From Nematostella vectensis (lineage: Eukaryota; Cnidaria; Anthozoa; Actiniaria; Edwardsiidae), in contig NC_064045.1 of assembly GCF_932526225.1 (NCBI RefSeq), positions 13,510,442 to 13,574,441 of the forward strand: a stretch of 64,000 bases of DNA, read 5' to 3'. A model generated the notes under the pieces. The model saw nothing but the letters and a program-made list of their open reading frames with translations, was not told where the DNA came from and did no database searches. Position numbers and translations under genes: made by a program. Shown here in pieces: positions 17,547 through 26,403 of the stretch (its first letter is position 1; each line of letters starts with the position of its first letter).

Positions 17547-18371
17547 CTACCTGGCGAAGCATTCTCCCAACATTTCCTTCTCTTGCTCATCCACGCACCA
17601 ATCCCAGAACCTGTCCGGATGCCAAGCTACTGGCATTAGTTCGTCCTCCAGCTTTCTACGGAATCTCACCTTGTGTAGCTTCTCCGGGAGCTCCTCATGC
17701 ACAAGACTCCACCCCCACGCCGCACGTATCACCGCGACAATTTCGTGTAGACCCAAAAACCGCGCGTAGTTCATATGTACAATGAGATCGGTCGAGCCCC
17801 ACTCCAAGCACAACCTCACAATCTCGAGGTTTCCAGATTCGGTGGCCGGTGTTATAGCACAGTCCGGGTCAAACTCGCTGAAGTTTTCTCTCAACAGCTT
17901 TAGAACCTCAACGTGCCCATTGTACGCCGCCTCGGCGGTGGCCCAACCGACATCGACATCGGCACCTAGATCTATCAACAACTCAACAACCCCCACCTGA
18001 CCTTCCGCCGCCGCAGCACCCATGGCCTCGGTCATGGCCTCTCCTCCGTCGGCACAATACTCATCCATCACCTTCAAAACCTCTACGTGGCCGCCTTTCG
18101 CGGCCATGGACGCTGGATACACGAAGTCACAGGCGCCCGACTCACAACACATCTTAACGATCTCGGCGTGGCCGTTCATTGCGGCCCTGACCATCGGCTT
18201 TTCGAAATCCGTCGCACCCCAACTCTTACACAACCTCACGGTCTCGACGCACCCCTCCCACGCCGCGCGCTCCATAACGGCGTCAAAGTCTGCGGCTCCC
18301 CACCTCGCTAAGGTGGCGGCTTGATCCTCCACGGTGAGATTTGTAAGACTTCCAGCACTTTGCATATCCAT
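17547..18371 (-). CDS. Ankyrin-repeat protein
   Basis: A 274-residue protein with about six ankyrin-like repeats of the form GHxEVLKLL or GNLEIVRLC, spaced roughly 33 residues, covering residues 25-200. The C-terminal tail has LPEKLHKVRFRRKLEDEL and AWHPDRFWDWCVDEQEKE. The tail type, HPDRxWDWC, is one I associate with ankyrin proteins of large DNA viruses. Ankyrin proteins in viruses usually bind host proteins, often linking them to ubiquitin ligases; the actual target here is unknown. GC content is higher than in the neighbouring genes, which may indicate a different origin. Confidence 0.88.
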   Translation of the reverse strand: MDMQSAGSLTNLTVEDQAATLARWGAADFDAVMERAAWEGCVETVRLCKSWGATDFEKPMVRAAMNGHAEIVKMCCESGACDFVYPASMAAKGGHVEVLKVMDEYCADGGEAMTEAMGAAAAEGQVGVVELLIDLGADVDVGWATAEAAYNGHVEVLKLLRENFSEFDPDCAITPATESGNLEIVRLCLEWGSTDLIVHMNYARFLGLHEIVAVIRAAWGWSLVHEELPEKLHKVRFRRKLEDELMPVAWHPDRFWDWCVDEQEKEMLGECFAR

Positions 18372-18389
18372 TTTGTTATTACATCCACG

Positions 18390-18397
18390 TCTTTAAA
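18390..18397 (-). promoter_or_regulatory. TTTAAAGA box of the ankyrin gene (extended class)
   Basis: Minus-strand AAAAAGTGGTTTAAAGACGTG, 26 nt before the ATG at 18371. Confidence 0.6.
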
Positions 18398-18492
18398 CCA
18401 CTTTTTTCGAATTTTTTTAGACGTGTTAATTCACATCTACTCCGAACTGACAGTTTTCTGGAAATCCTGATTTCTCTGGAAATCAGGAAACA

Positions 18493-19419
18493 TCATACCA
18501 CACCAGGCGTACCCAGGACTGTGGCCACTTCTCTCGCTTTCCTACTGATGGTCAACTCGGAGACGCCCGTTCTTTCGGAGAATTTTTTAAGCGTAATATC
18601 GATCTTCTTTTGCCGTATCCAGTAATAGGTTAAAGCGACCGCAAAGGATTGTGGGCGAGCGCGATTCAACTCAGACGAGCGGTTCTTAGATCTGTAGTAG
18701 AGCTGGACCACCTCTCCCTTCTGTGCGGGGGACGCCGAGAATCTATCCATCACATCGCGAATGTGGTCCACGACGGTGGGAGACGTTCCGTGTAGTAAGT
18801 AATCTTTAGGCATGTTAATACTGAAGATTTTCAGACCCTTAAGGCAACTCTTCTTGCTCAATCCAAAAGTTTCCATCAAGGTTTTCGGTGTCTGACACTT
18901 ACCAGACATCTTGTAGGCGTAGTAAATACACGCAAAGACGATCGCCTTCCGTGGGTCGCCGCGAAAAATCTGGCCTTTCGTCACCTGAGTGTATATCTCG
19001 TTAGCTTTGGCTACAATTACCCCGCTAAAACCCATGTTTTCCACATCCTTGTCAATATTTCTGTCCTCAGACCTACGTACCTGGACCCGACTTGGGTTCG
19101 AAGACCGTTTGCCGTCGGAATGTCCGTAAAAACCCCATTCCCTTTCGTGCGCGACCGCGCGCTGCATCTGTTCCCCGCACTCTAAGCAACTAGTGACCCC
19201 GTCTTCTGTGACTAGGTCGTCATGATTGCAAAGGGTGTTACTACTATCCTCGTCTCCCAAGGAGGCTCTACTAGTCTCGTATTCGGTGAGGGCCCGGTCA
19301 AACAGTGCAAACTCCGGCATGAGGGTGGGGACGTTAATCTCAGGCACCGGTCCGCCGGGGATATTATATGGTGGTGGTGACCGATCTTCAGCCGTACGTT
19401 CAACTGTTCGTTCCTCCAT
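18493..19419 (-). CDS. TFIIB-like transcription initiation factor
   Basis: A 308-residue protein organised like TFIIB. A zinc ribbon at residues 64-81 (C64, H66, C78, C81; CNHDD then CLEC) is followed by a linker with NPSRVQVRR and then two cyclin-like folds. The first cyclin fold (about 130-215) has the family pattern RGDPRKAIVFACIYYAYK; the second (about 230-305) has RPQSFAVALTYYWIRQK. A proline-rich head carries PEINVP (26-31), also found in PolB. TFIIB recruits RNA polymerase II to promoters; an element-encoded copy suggests control of its own genes. It is the outermost right-hand gene, with its promoter inside the terminal repeat. Confidence 0.88.
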   Translation of the reverse strand: MEERTVERTAEDRSPPPYNIPGGPVPEINVPTLMPEFALFDRALTEYETSRASLGDEDSSNTLCNHDDLVTEDGVTSCLECGEQMQRAVAHEREWGFYGHSDGKRSSNPSRVQVRRSEDRNIDKDVENMGFSGVIVAKANEIYTQVTKGQIFRGDPRKAIVFACIYYAYKMSGKCQTPKTLMETFGLSKKSCLKGLKIFSINMPKDYLLHGTSPTVVDHIRDVMDRFSASPAQKGEVVQLYYRSKNRSSELNRARPQSFAVALTYYWIRQKKIDITLKKFSERTGVSELTISRKAREVATVLGTPGVV

Positions 19420-19434
19420 TTTATTAAACTGTTC

Positions 19435-20020
19435 ATGTCTTTAAACCACTTTTCAAAGGCCTTCTAGATGCGAAGCTGAGAGGCTAGCCCCCTCGAGCTC
19501 CCCCTAGATGCGACACGTGACAAAGTGATTGACAGGTGGGCTTGGCTATCACGTGACAAAGTGATCGACAGGTTTTTGACAAAATGATTGACAGGTGGGC
19601 GTGGCTATCACGTGACAAAGTGATTGACAGGTTTTTTTACAAAATGATTGACAGGTGGGCGTGGCTATCACGTGACAAAGTGATTGACAGGTTTTTTACA
19701 AAGTGATTGACAGGTGGGCGTGGCTATCACGTGACAAAGTGATTGACAGGTTTTTTTACAAAGTGATTGACAGGTGGGCGTGGCTATCACGTGACAAAGT
19801 GATTGACAGGTTTTTTTACAAAGTGATTGACGGGTGGTCGTGGTCGTCACGTGACAAAGTGATTGACAGGTGGGCTTGGTCGTGCAAGAGATCTCTGGCA
19901 AACTCGCGCATGCGCAGGTCGCGAGGCTTGGCGGAGGTGTGCGGAGACTTTTGCGCCACTTTTGGAATGAAATTTGGGGAGATCAAAAAGTTGCGCCAGC
20001 TGCGCCAAAATCCTACTACT
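19435..20020. repeat. Right terminal inverted repeat of the Polinton
   Basis: Reverse-complement copy of the left end. It is about 95 bp longer than the left copy because the internal array (about 19510-19880) has more units of TGATTGACAGGT plus GGGCGTGGCTATCACGTGACAAAG. The CACGTG palindrome recurs in most units. The inner end contains the promoter box of the TFIIB-like gene, mirroring the PolB promoter at the other end. TCCCC follows immediately at 20021-20025. Confidence 0.9.
19438..19445 (-). promoter_or_regulatory. TTTAAAGA box of the TFIIB-like gene (extended class)
   Basis: Minus-strand GAAAAGTGGTTTAAAGACATG within the right terminal repeat, 26 nt before the ATG at 19419. The ATG within the box itself opens an unrelated frame, which argues that transcription begins downstream of it. 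Confidence 0.6.
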
Positions 20021-22190
20021 TCCCCCTACCCCCAAGCACCTCTCCCACAGCGCCACTCCCTTAGCGCCACTCCCACAGCGCAAAGGTTGGTCACAGGTCA
20101 CAGATCACAGAAAATGCTCCACGATGTGGCAAAAACATATCTTTTTGCTAAGTTTATTCTTGTTAATATTCCCAACATAAAAACAAAAAGTAAAATTTGT
20201 GTGTATTTCTTTCGGGAGGGGTTGGAAAAAATTAATTTGAATTTTATATGGCAAAGAACACGCAATTCCGTATTTTGTTATTTTTGAGTGTTCTACTTTT
20301 GACACGATCAGCAACTTCTACTCTCTCCTCGTTTTCTGAAATATGTGTTAAACCAAATTGTATGTATATATCAGTTTATATGTTCTTAGGAGGCGCTGTT
20401 CTGTTTTCTTTCAGTGTTTTCTCTCACCTAGCGCAAGCCAGCTTTTTGGATAAATCATAAAAAGTGTAGCCGCTGTACCGTACACTACTAGCGCGTAAGC
20501 ATTATAGGAAAGTTTACCTGTTGAAACAAAAAATAGAAAAAAATTGAAATTATAGCATTTGAAAACATTACAATTCTCATTCCCGATCTTTTGCCTTTAG
20601 GAGAGGGTAAAGACAGTAAATAATAAGCAAGAAGGCGGAGAGCGTGGAGAGAAAAATTTCCTGCAGAAAGAGAAGCAACTCAAACTAAAAATACTTGACA
20701 ATTTACGAATAACTTTTTGTTTGTCCAAACTTATCTCTCCATTCCAAGACATTTAGGAGAAGAATGATTTTTTTCTAATGGCGCAATAGATACTAACAGG
20801 GTAATTTCATTCAACTAGGGAGATTTTTCTTTGCGTTCAAAGCCAGCACGTGAAGATGGCTTGAAAGAATTACCGAAAAAATCCAGTGATCAGTCCAAGG
20901 ATTGACGAGCAAGTAGTTAGCAGGTTAGTAAGCTTTCTGTGCGCAACACAAGTTGGGTTTAGTCCACACGAGATTGGCAAATTGCAAGATCACTGTTGTG
21001 TTAAAAACAGATCTACAGGAAGCAGGCGAATCGGACTGCGTTAGGATACTAGACCTGAAATGCCGTACTAAAGACATCATGTTTCATTTGAAAAACTCAA
21101 AGGCATGTGGAAAAACACAGCCGGGTGGGTACCCCCAAGGCGACCCCCAAGGTTTCGCTAATGTTCACCGACAAACACGCCGCGCCTTACCGACACCAGG
21201 GGCGGATCCAGGACTTCCAAAAAGAGGGCGAAACATGAGCTTCAAGAAAGGGGGATTCATCGTTCTTCTGTGGGTTTCGTTATATGCCTTGTTATTCTTT
21301 AGCCAAATATCTGAAAATAGGGTGTGTGTGTGTGTGTGTGGGGGGGGGGGGGGGCATACATGGCTGAAGGATTCGCATTGTAGTAAATTGAAAATGATGT
21401 TAATTGCACAAGCTTTAATTTATGATACAAAATCCTTTTTTGTACGCTTAACCTATACTATCTCTACTCTATAAAGCAGCCACTTTTTAGGTCCTGGTCA
21501 TTCAATCATTGTATTTTATACCTATAAGTCTACAGTAGCGGACCTACAGGGGGAGGGGACTGCCGTTTTTTTGGTTTTCATTGTACGCTCTTCCAAAATC
21601 GTTACGAAGGTAAAACAATGCCGAACCCCCCCCCCCCCCCCCTTTGGTAAAAAGCTACATCCGCCCCTCTGGTCTACTAGTTGCAACCGCCAGGTTTTCA
21701 AGATTCCAATTGTATTTTTAACTTTACGTTTTACCTCTAGAAAGCGGCCATAGCAACCGTATTATAAATCTAAAATCTACGTTTATAGAAGAGTTCCTTG
21801 GTATTTCAACTACGTTTTATAGAACAGTTTCTTGCTTTTTTGAATTGATATACTGTATAGAGGTAAGACATCATTTAGGTATCTATTGGAGGGTTTCCAA
21901 TTTAGTATAGATTTCAATACATTGCATTTTCAAAGATATGTCAACTTGACTGCGTGCGTTAAGTGTGAGGATTGTCAATCTACAACATACGACAGTCTGC
22001 AACTCCAGAAATGTTACATGGATGGACATGATTGGTTATTTGTAATTAGGGAGCTCTTAGCGTTGACTTGCAGCGAGAAAATTCTTGTTTTGTTTTAAGA
22101 TAGGATTGTCTTACAGTACTCTAACGATGAATCATCATTTTCCCTCAATTAACCTTCGAGTCAAGGTTTTGCGAGAGACTTCAGTGAATC
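20021..22190. other. Non-coding DNA right of the Polinton
   Basis: No supported gene. 20037-20085 has short repeats of CAGCGCCACTCCC. A 70-residue hydrophobic open frame at 20248-20460 has no recognisable family and is left uncalled. A (GT)n followed by a G run lies at 21322-21353. 21199 starts with CAGGGGCGGATCC, the end motif of the MITE family whose full copy is at 21534-21671. Confidence 0.6.
21534..21671. mobile_element. MITE, CAGnnGCGGA family, copy 1
   Basis: Ends CAGTAGCGGACCTACAGGGGG and CATCCGCCCCTCTG are imperfect inverted repeats. GTCTA flanks both sides as a 5-bp target duplication. Further copies lie at 29216-29341 and 52722-52867. Confidence 0.75.
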
Positions 22191-22693
22191 ATGGAGTTTT
22201 GCTTTATCAAATTCGCGATTTTCTCTTCTGTGTTTATCGGTGTCGGGTTTGGAAAGTCGGTTGATGTCGGTCGCAGCCGTAGACACGTGATTAATCATTA
22301 CTACGGCGGAAACGAAGCCAGCACAAATTTTTCGGCTGTTTTAAAAGAGATCTCCAACAAGCTTACCGTACTCAACAACAAGGTCGATCAAACGAACGAA
22401 AAAATCTCAAACCTAAGTTTAAAGATGGATATGAAATTTTTCAAACTTGAAATTAACTTGTCCAAGAAATTAATCGGAGGACGCATTAACAAAAAGATTG
22501 ATGAATTGAATTGGAAAATATCAAACGCTAGCAGCAAAACATTGAGGGTACTTAAAAAAATCGAAACCAACTTCGGGCAATTTGAGAACACCTCACTCGG
22601 CGAGGAATTGGCAAAGATCAACACAAAACTCGCCCTGTCAAAGGTGAGCTTGGAGAGGCATTTTAGAAATCTTTCTAAAACGATGCAAGAAAA
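22191..22693 (+). CDS. First exon of a secreted coiled-coil protein (fibrinogen-related)
   Basis: Begins with a signal-peptide-like MEFCFIKFAIFSSVFIGVGFG and continues as a Lys/Leu/Ser/Asn-rich helical region with heptad-like spacing (residues 45-160), typical of the oligomerising stalk of secreted fibrinogen-domain lectins. Several N-x-S/T sites are present. A splice donor is proposed at AA|GTACTT (22694), leaving phase 2. The fibrinogen exon downstream starts in phase 1, so at least one exon in between is missing or has been lost. Whether this is a working gene or a remnant cannot be decided from the window. Confidence 0.55.
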
Positions 22694-22703
22694 GTACTTG
22701 CTT

Positions 22704-23146
22704 CTTTTTTCATGTTACAGCCTTTGAAGGGTGGATGGAAAAAGAGCTCGGATCACTAGTTATGAAAACGCCTTTTTGTATATCTTTTCTATGACTTGTG
22801 CACTCAGTAGGCCCCATAGGTAACCTGATGGGGGAGTTCTGGCTGGGTTTGGACAAGATCTACGCGCTGACACATCAGACCACAAATACACTTCGCGTAG
22901 ACATGATGGACCAGGGTGGCAACACCAGATACGCGAAGTACAGTAACTTTGCCGTGGCATCAGAAATAAGAAAGTACAAGCTATCACTAGGAAGCTATTT
23001 AGGTACCTTTATACAATAGGCGTACACCGGAATTTACCTACTGGAGTGCTAAGTCACAGAAAACATATAAAAAAAAGGCGTATTAATCACTAGTGATCCG
23101 CAATCTTTTCCATCCACCCTTCAGGGGCTGTAACATGAAAAAAAAG
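22704..23146. repeat. Long inverted repeat flanking a fibrinogen-domain exon
   Basis: Arms of about 108 bp (22704-22812 and 23037-23146) start with CATGTTACAGCC, continue through GAAGGGTGGATGGAAAA and GGATCACTAG, and end at GCACTC-CAGTAG. They enclose about 225 bp that contain the exon at 22820-23002. The structure is either a foldback transposon that captured an exon or an inverted duplication around it. Confidence 0.8.
22820..23002 (+). CDS. Fibrinogen C-terminal domain exon
   Basis: 61 codons with the central hallmark of the fibrinogen-related domain: NLMGEFWLGLDKIYALT, then TLRVDMMDQGGNTRYAKY, FAVASE and YKLSLGSYLG. It is bordered by ATAG|GTAACC and TTAG|GTACCT, so it is a phase 1-1 exon, the usual arrangement for this segment of ficolin/tenascin-type domains. 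The N-terminal part of the domain and the calcium/ligand-binding C-terminal part are not found in the next 20 kb on this strand. It may belong with the signal-peptide exon at 22191, or be an isolated captured exon. Confidence 0.8.
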
Positions 23147-23639
23147 TTTATCATAATTTACAACATTTCAAGATTACTATGATATATATTTACAAACACA
23201 ATGAAGAGGCTTAAAACCGTCTTTATCTCGACTTCATCTGTTCAAACAGAATTCTCCTATGATATATATTGATATAGTGATAACCTGCTACAGTATGTAG
23301 ACTAATCTCCGTGGAATAACTACTAGCCTTTAAACATAGAATGTGACATAAAAAACTATATCCTGAAACAGGGGCTCGCAAATTATATCTGTAACATATG
23401 AAATGTTTGATTAAACTGACCGTCCAGAATAGCTGATGTGTAATTTATAAAAAAAAAAAAAAAAAAAAAAAAAATGGAAAGAAGGCGGTTATCTAATAAA
23501 ACTCAGACTGACCGTTAAATTCCTGAGAAATCCAATGATCGAACTAGGATACAGAAGATGGCCACCAAGGACAAGCGTCTTTGAAAAATGAGGCCGACTT
23601 TATAGTGCATTTGATCACTCCAGTATTATAGGGGGAGGA
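23147..23639. other. AT-rich spacer, no gene seen
   Basis: Contains two ATGATATATATT stretches and a poly-A run at 23450-23474. No coding or structural feature is supported. Confidence 0.6.
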
Positions 23640-24405
23640 TAGAGCGCAAGCGAGTGTCCGCTTAGAGTTAGTGTCCGCTTGCGAGTGAGTCTCCGCTTAG
23701 GGCGAGTGTCCGCTTAGAGCGAGTGTCCGCTTACGAGTGAGTGTCCGCTTAGAGTTAGTGTCCGCTTGCGAGTGAGTCTCCGCTTAGGGCGAGTGTCCGC
23801 TTGCGAGTGAGTCTCCGCTTACGAATGAGTGTCCGCTTAGAGCAAGTGTCCGCTTACGAGTGAGTGTCCGCTTAGAGTTAGTGTCCGCTTGCGAGTGAGT
23901 CTCCGCTTAGGGCGAGTGTCCGCTTACGAGTGAATGTCCGCTTAGAGCGAGTGTCCGCATTCGAGTGAGTGTCCGCTTACGGGTGAGTGTCCGCTTACGA
24001 GTGGGTGTCCGCTTACGAGTGGGTGTCCTCTTACGAGTGAGTGTCCGCTTACGAGTGAGTGTCCGCTAACGAGTAAGTGTCCGCTTAGAGCGAGTGTCCG
24101 CTTTCGAGTGAGTGTCCGCTTACGGGTGAGTGTCCGCTTACGAGTGAGTGTCCGCTTGCGAGTGAGTGTCCGCATAGAGTGAGTGTCCGCTTACGAGTGA
24201 GTGTCCGCTTACGGGTGAGTGTCCGCTTACGGGTGAGTGTCCGCTTACGATTGAGTGTCCGCTTACGGGTGAGTATCCGCTTACGAGTGAGTGTCCGCTT
24301 ACGGTTGAGTGTCCGCTTACGGTTGAGTGTCCGCTTACGAGTGAGTGTCCGCTTACGAGTGAGTGTCCGCTTAGGGGTGAGTGTCCGCTTACGAGCGGCT
24401 AATTC
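23640..24405. repeat. 18-bp minisatellite
   Basis: About forty imperfect copies of GAGTGTCCGCTTACGAGT. Unit length is a multiple of three, so long open frames of SVRLR or RKRTLT type arise on both strands; these are not genes. Confidence 0.92.
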
Positions 24406-25009
24406 CCGACATCATTTCAGCGGTAAAAAACACGTTTAGAGCGTCTTCATTGAAGCCAAAACAGCTTTTGGACGTACTTAACGTACCGCCGATATTTCCA
24501 ACCCAAAGGACACTGACATTCTAGTCAAGGGAAAAGCGAGGATCGTGCTCGAGTCATTCGGCAGTGAAGCGGTAAAGCTATTACTTTGCACCGAAGTTTA
24601 AGCTTACAGAGGGAATGTCGTAGATCCTTGGCTTGCAAAATGTGCAAATAAAGTCCGTAAAACCATCTTGTTGTGATACATTTCTTCCAGTAATCGAGGA
24701 GAGTTGTTCTTCAAGCAAATGCGATCCGAATAGCTTGTGACTTTTTTATTATCTGAGACTGTTTCCCCGCAAACGCGGCAATAATTCACGATTATTTTTA
24801 TTTCGTAAATTACAAAAGACCGAGCTGGCAAAACGGTAAACTATATCTAAACGCATAAGATTTTTCACAGGAATTGCCTCCTAAAACGATTGATCCATGA
24901 CAGCTTTTGACATCTTTAATCCCCAGGGACCCAGGCGCCATCGTCTGTCGTGACGGCTTTTTTGCCAAGTTCGTTCCTTACTGTTCCCCATCATTCTCGC
25001 GAGTGAAAC
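24406..25009. other. Non-coding spacer
   Basis: No convincing gene. A minus-strand frame at 24604-24831 contains a single CxxC but no recognisable domain. Confidence 0.5.
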
Positions 25010-25375
25010 GCTCAATAATTCTTAGTCGCCGTTTGCACGGAGCTCAATAATGCTTAGTCGCCGTTTGAATGTAGCTCAATAATGCTAAGTCGCCGTTTGC
25101 ACGGAGCTCAATAATGCTAAGTCGCCGTTTGCACGGAGCTCAATAATGCTTAGTCGCCGTTTGAATGTAGCTCAATAAAGATAAGTCGCCGTTTGCACGG
25201 AGCTCAATAATGCTAAGTCGCCATTTGAATGTAGCTCAATAATGTTAAGTCGCCGTTTGAATGTAGCTCAATAATGCTAAGTCACCGTTTGCACGGAGCT
25301 TAATAATGCTAAGTCACCGTTTGCACGGTGCGAAGTCGCTGTTCGAATGTAGCTCAATAATTATAAGTCAACCGT
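25010..25375. repeat. ~32-bp minisatellite
   Basis: About eleven copies of AGTCGCCGTTTG (C/A) (A/C) followed by GGAGCTCAATAATGCT, with two alternating subtypes (GCACGGAGC and GAATGTAGC). Confidence 0.85.
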
Positions 25376-25613
25376 TGAATTGATTTTAATCAGACGCTTG
25401 GTAACACTTCAAGGTGGTACAAGATGGTACAGTACGTGGAGCCTGCCACCCTCTGAGATGGTGGGCGCTCAATCTTTAGCTTCCTCCAAGTCAAGCGCCT
25501 TGCCAGCACTTAGACCCTTACAGATTCCTGGCCACCTGCGATGTCTTTAGACCTGTCGCCTGTCGCACCTAGACATTAGCGTTAAGCTTTAATAGGTAAA
25601 TTTATTTAAGTAT

Positions 25614-25867
25614 TTAAAGCCGCATTGTCACCAGTTTACTTCCGGTCGATTACGTAAGAATCTTCGATGATTTTTAACGGAAAACACGAAAAATATTTCA
25701 AAATATGGAAAGCAGTGTGTCTATTGGACGTTTCTTTGAGGATGTGACTGCTAATTTAGAGCGGATGGCCTGTTAAATATTTCGGATCCGCATAGATTCT
25801 TTTGTCTTGTAACGGTTGAGGTTTCCGTCGGACCTCCGGAAGTAAACTGGTGACAATGCGGCTTTAA
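25614..25867. mobile_element. piggyBac-like MITE, full copy
   Basis: TTAA then AGCCGCATTGTCACCAG on the left, and the exact inverse followed by TTAA on the right: a terminal inverted repeat of about 30 bp with TTAA duplications. No coding capacity. Confidence 0.8.
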
Positions 25868-26403
25868 GAAACTGTGAAGAGTGAATGGCCCAGAGTGCCT
25901 TTTTGATTAAATTTGCCAAACAAGGTACCATATTTATTGTGAATTTAAAAATAAAGGACTTCGCCCAGACTGTCTTATTGATTAGATCCGCACAACAAGG
26001 TACCGTATTTATTGTGAATTTGTCTACATAAAAGCCAATGAAAAGTCGGTAACAACTAGACGCAAATAACTAATAACAGTATTGTCATTGCCATTCTTTC
26101 GCTGTTATTTCAACAGCTCCAATTTTAGTCTAGATTTCTTGCGGTTATTTGAAGCACACACATCCCTACTCAGTCTACATCAACCTGCGAATGCACTCGC
26201 AATTATATGGATTCCCCTAGCTGATTATATTGAACTGGGAACGTTCGCATTTTAGTCAATATGTAATCGGAAACCGCTCGGAAGCCAACGCGAAGCACTC
26301 GTATGTGGCCCATCAGACAAATTTTTGTCTTATCCGATTCTTCGGCAAACTCGGAAGATTATCGGAACTGCTAAGAAGGTAACGGAAAGCGCTCGTAGAG
26401 AAA
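25868..26403. other. Spacer downstream of the ZZEF1-like gene
   Basis: Contains two diverged copies of AACAAGGTACCATATTTATTGTGAATTT (near 25919 and 25992) and no gene. It probably includes the 3' untranslated region of the minus-strand gene that stops at 26404. Confidence 0.5.

Larger units (their letters stand above)
3853..20020. mobile_element. Complete Polinton/Maverick-type element (virus-like DNA transposon)
   Basis: Seen: long terminal inverted repeats start AGTAGTAGG on the left and end CCTACTACT on the right, with TCCCC directly outside both ends as a candidate 5-bp target duplication. Between them lie protein-primed DNA polymerase B, a DDE integrase, a putative major capsid protein, an FtsK/HerA-like ATPase, a putative penton and accessory genes, all open. 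Known: this gene set (PolB, integrase, ATPase, double and single jelly-roll capsid proteins) defines Polintons/Mavericks and the related adintoviruses, which integrate by a retroviral-type integrase giving 5-6 bp duplications. Inferred: a recent insertion that may still be able to form particles. The adenovirus-type maturation protease usual in Polintons was not recognised. Confidence 0.93.

Noticed and set aside
3853-20280. CRISPR-like arrays in the terminal repeats
   Set aside because: Repeats are contiguous variants without unique spacers and lie in an animal-type genome; they are subterminal tandem repeats.
20248-20460. Short hydrophobic frame just outside the Polinton
   Set aside because: No family, no promoter box and outside the terminal repeat; likely chance.
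23942-24439. Open frames of arginine-rich repeats on both strands
   Set aside because: They come from an 18-bp minisatellite whose unit length keeps every frame open; no start context or domain.
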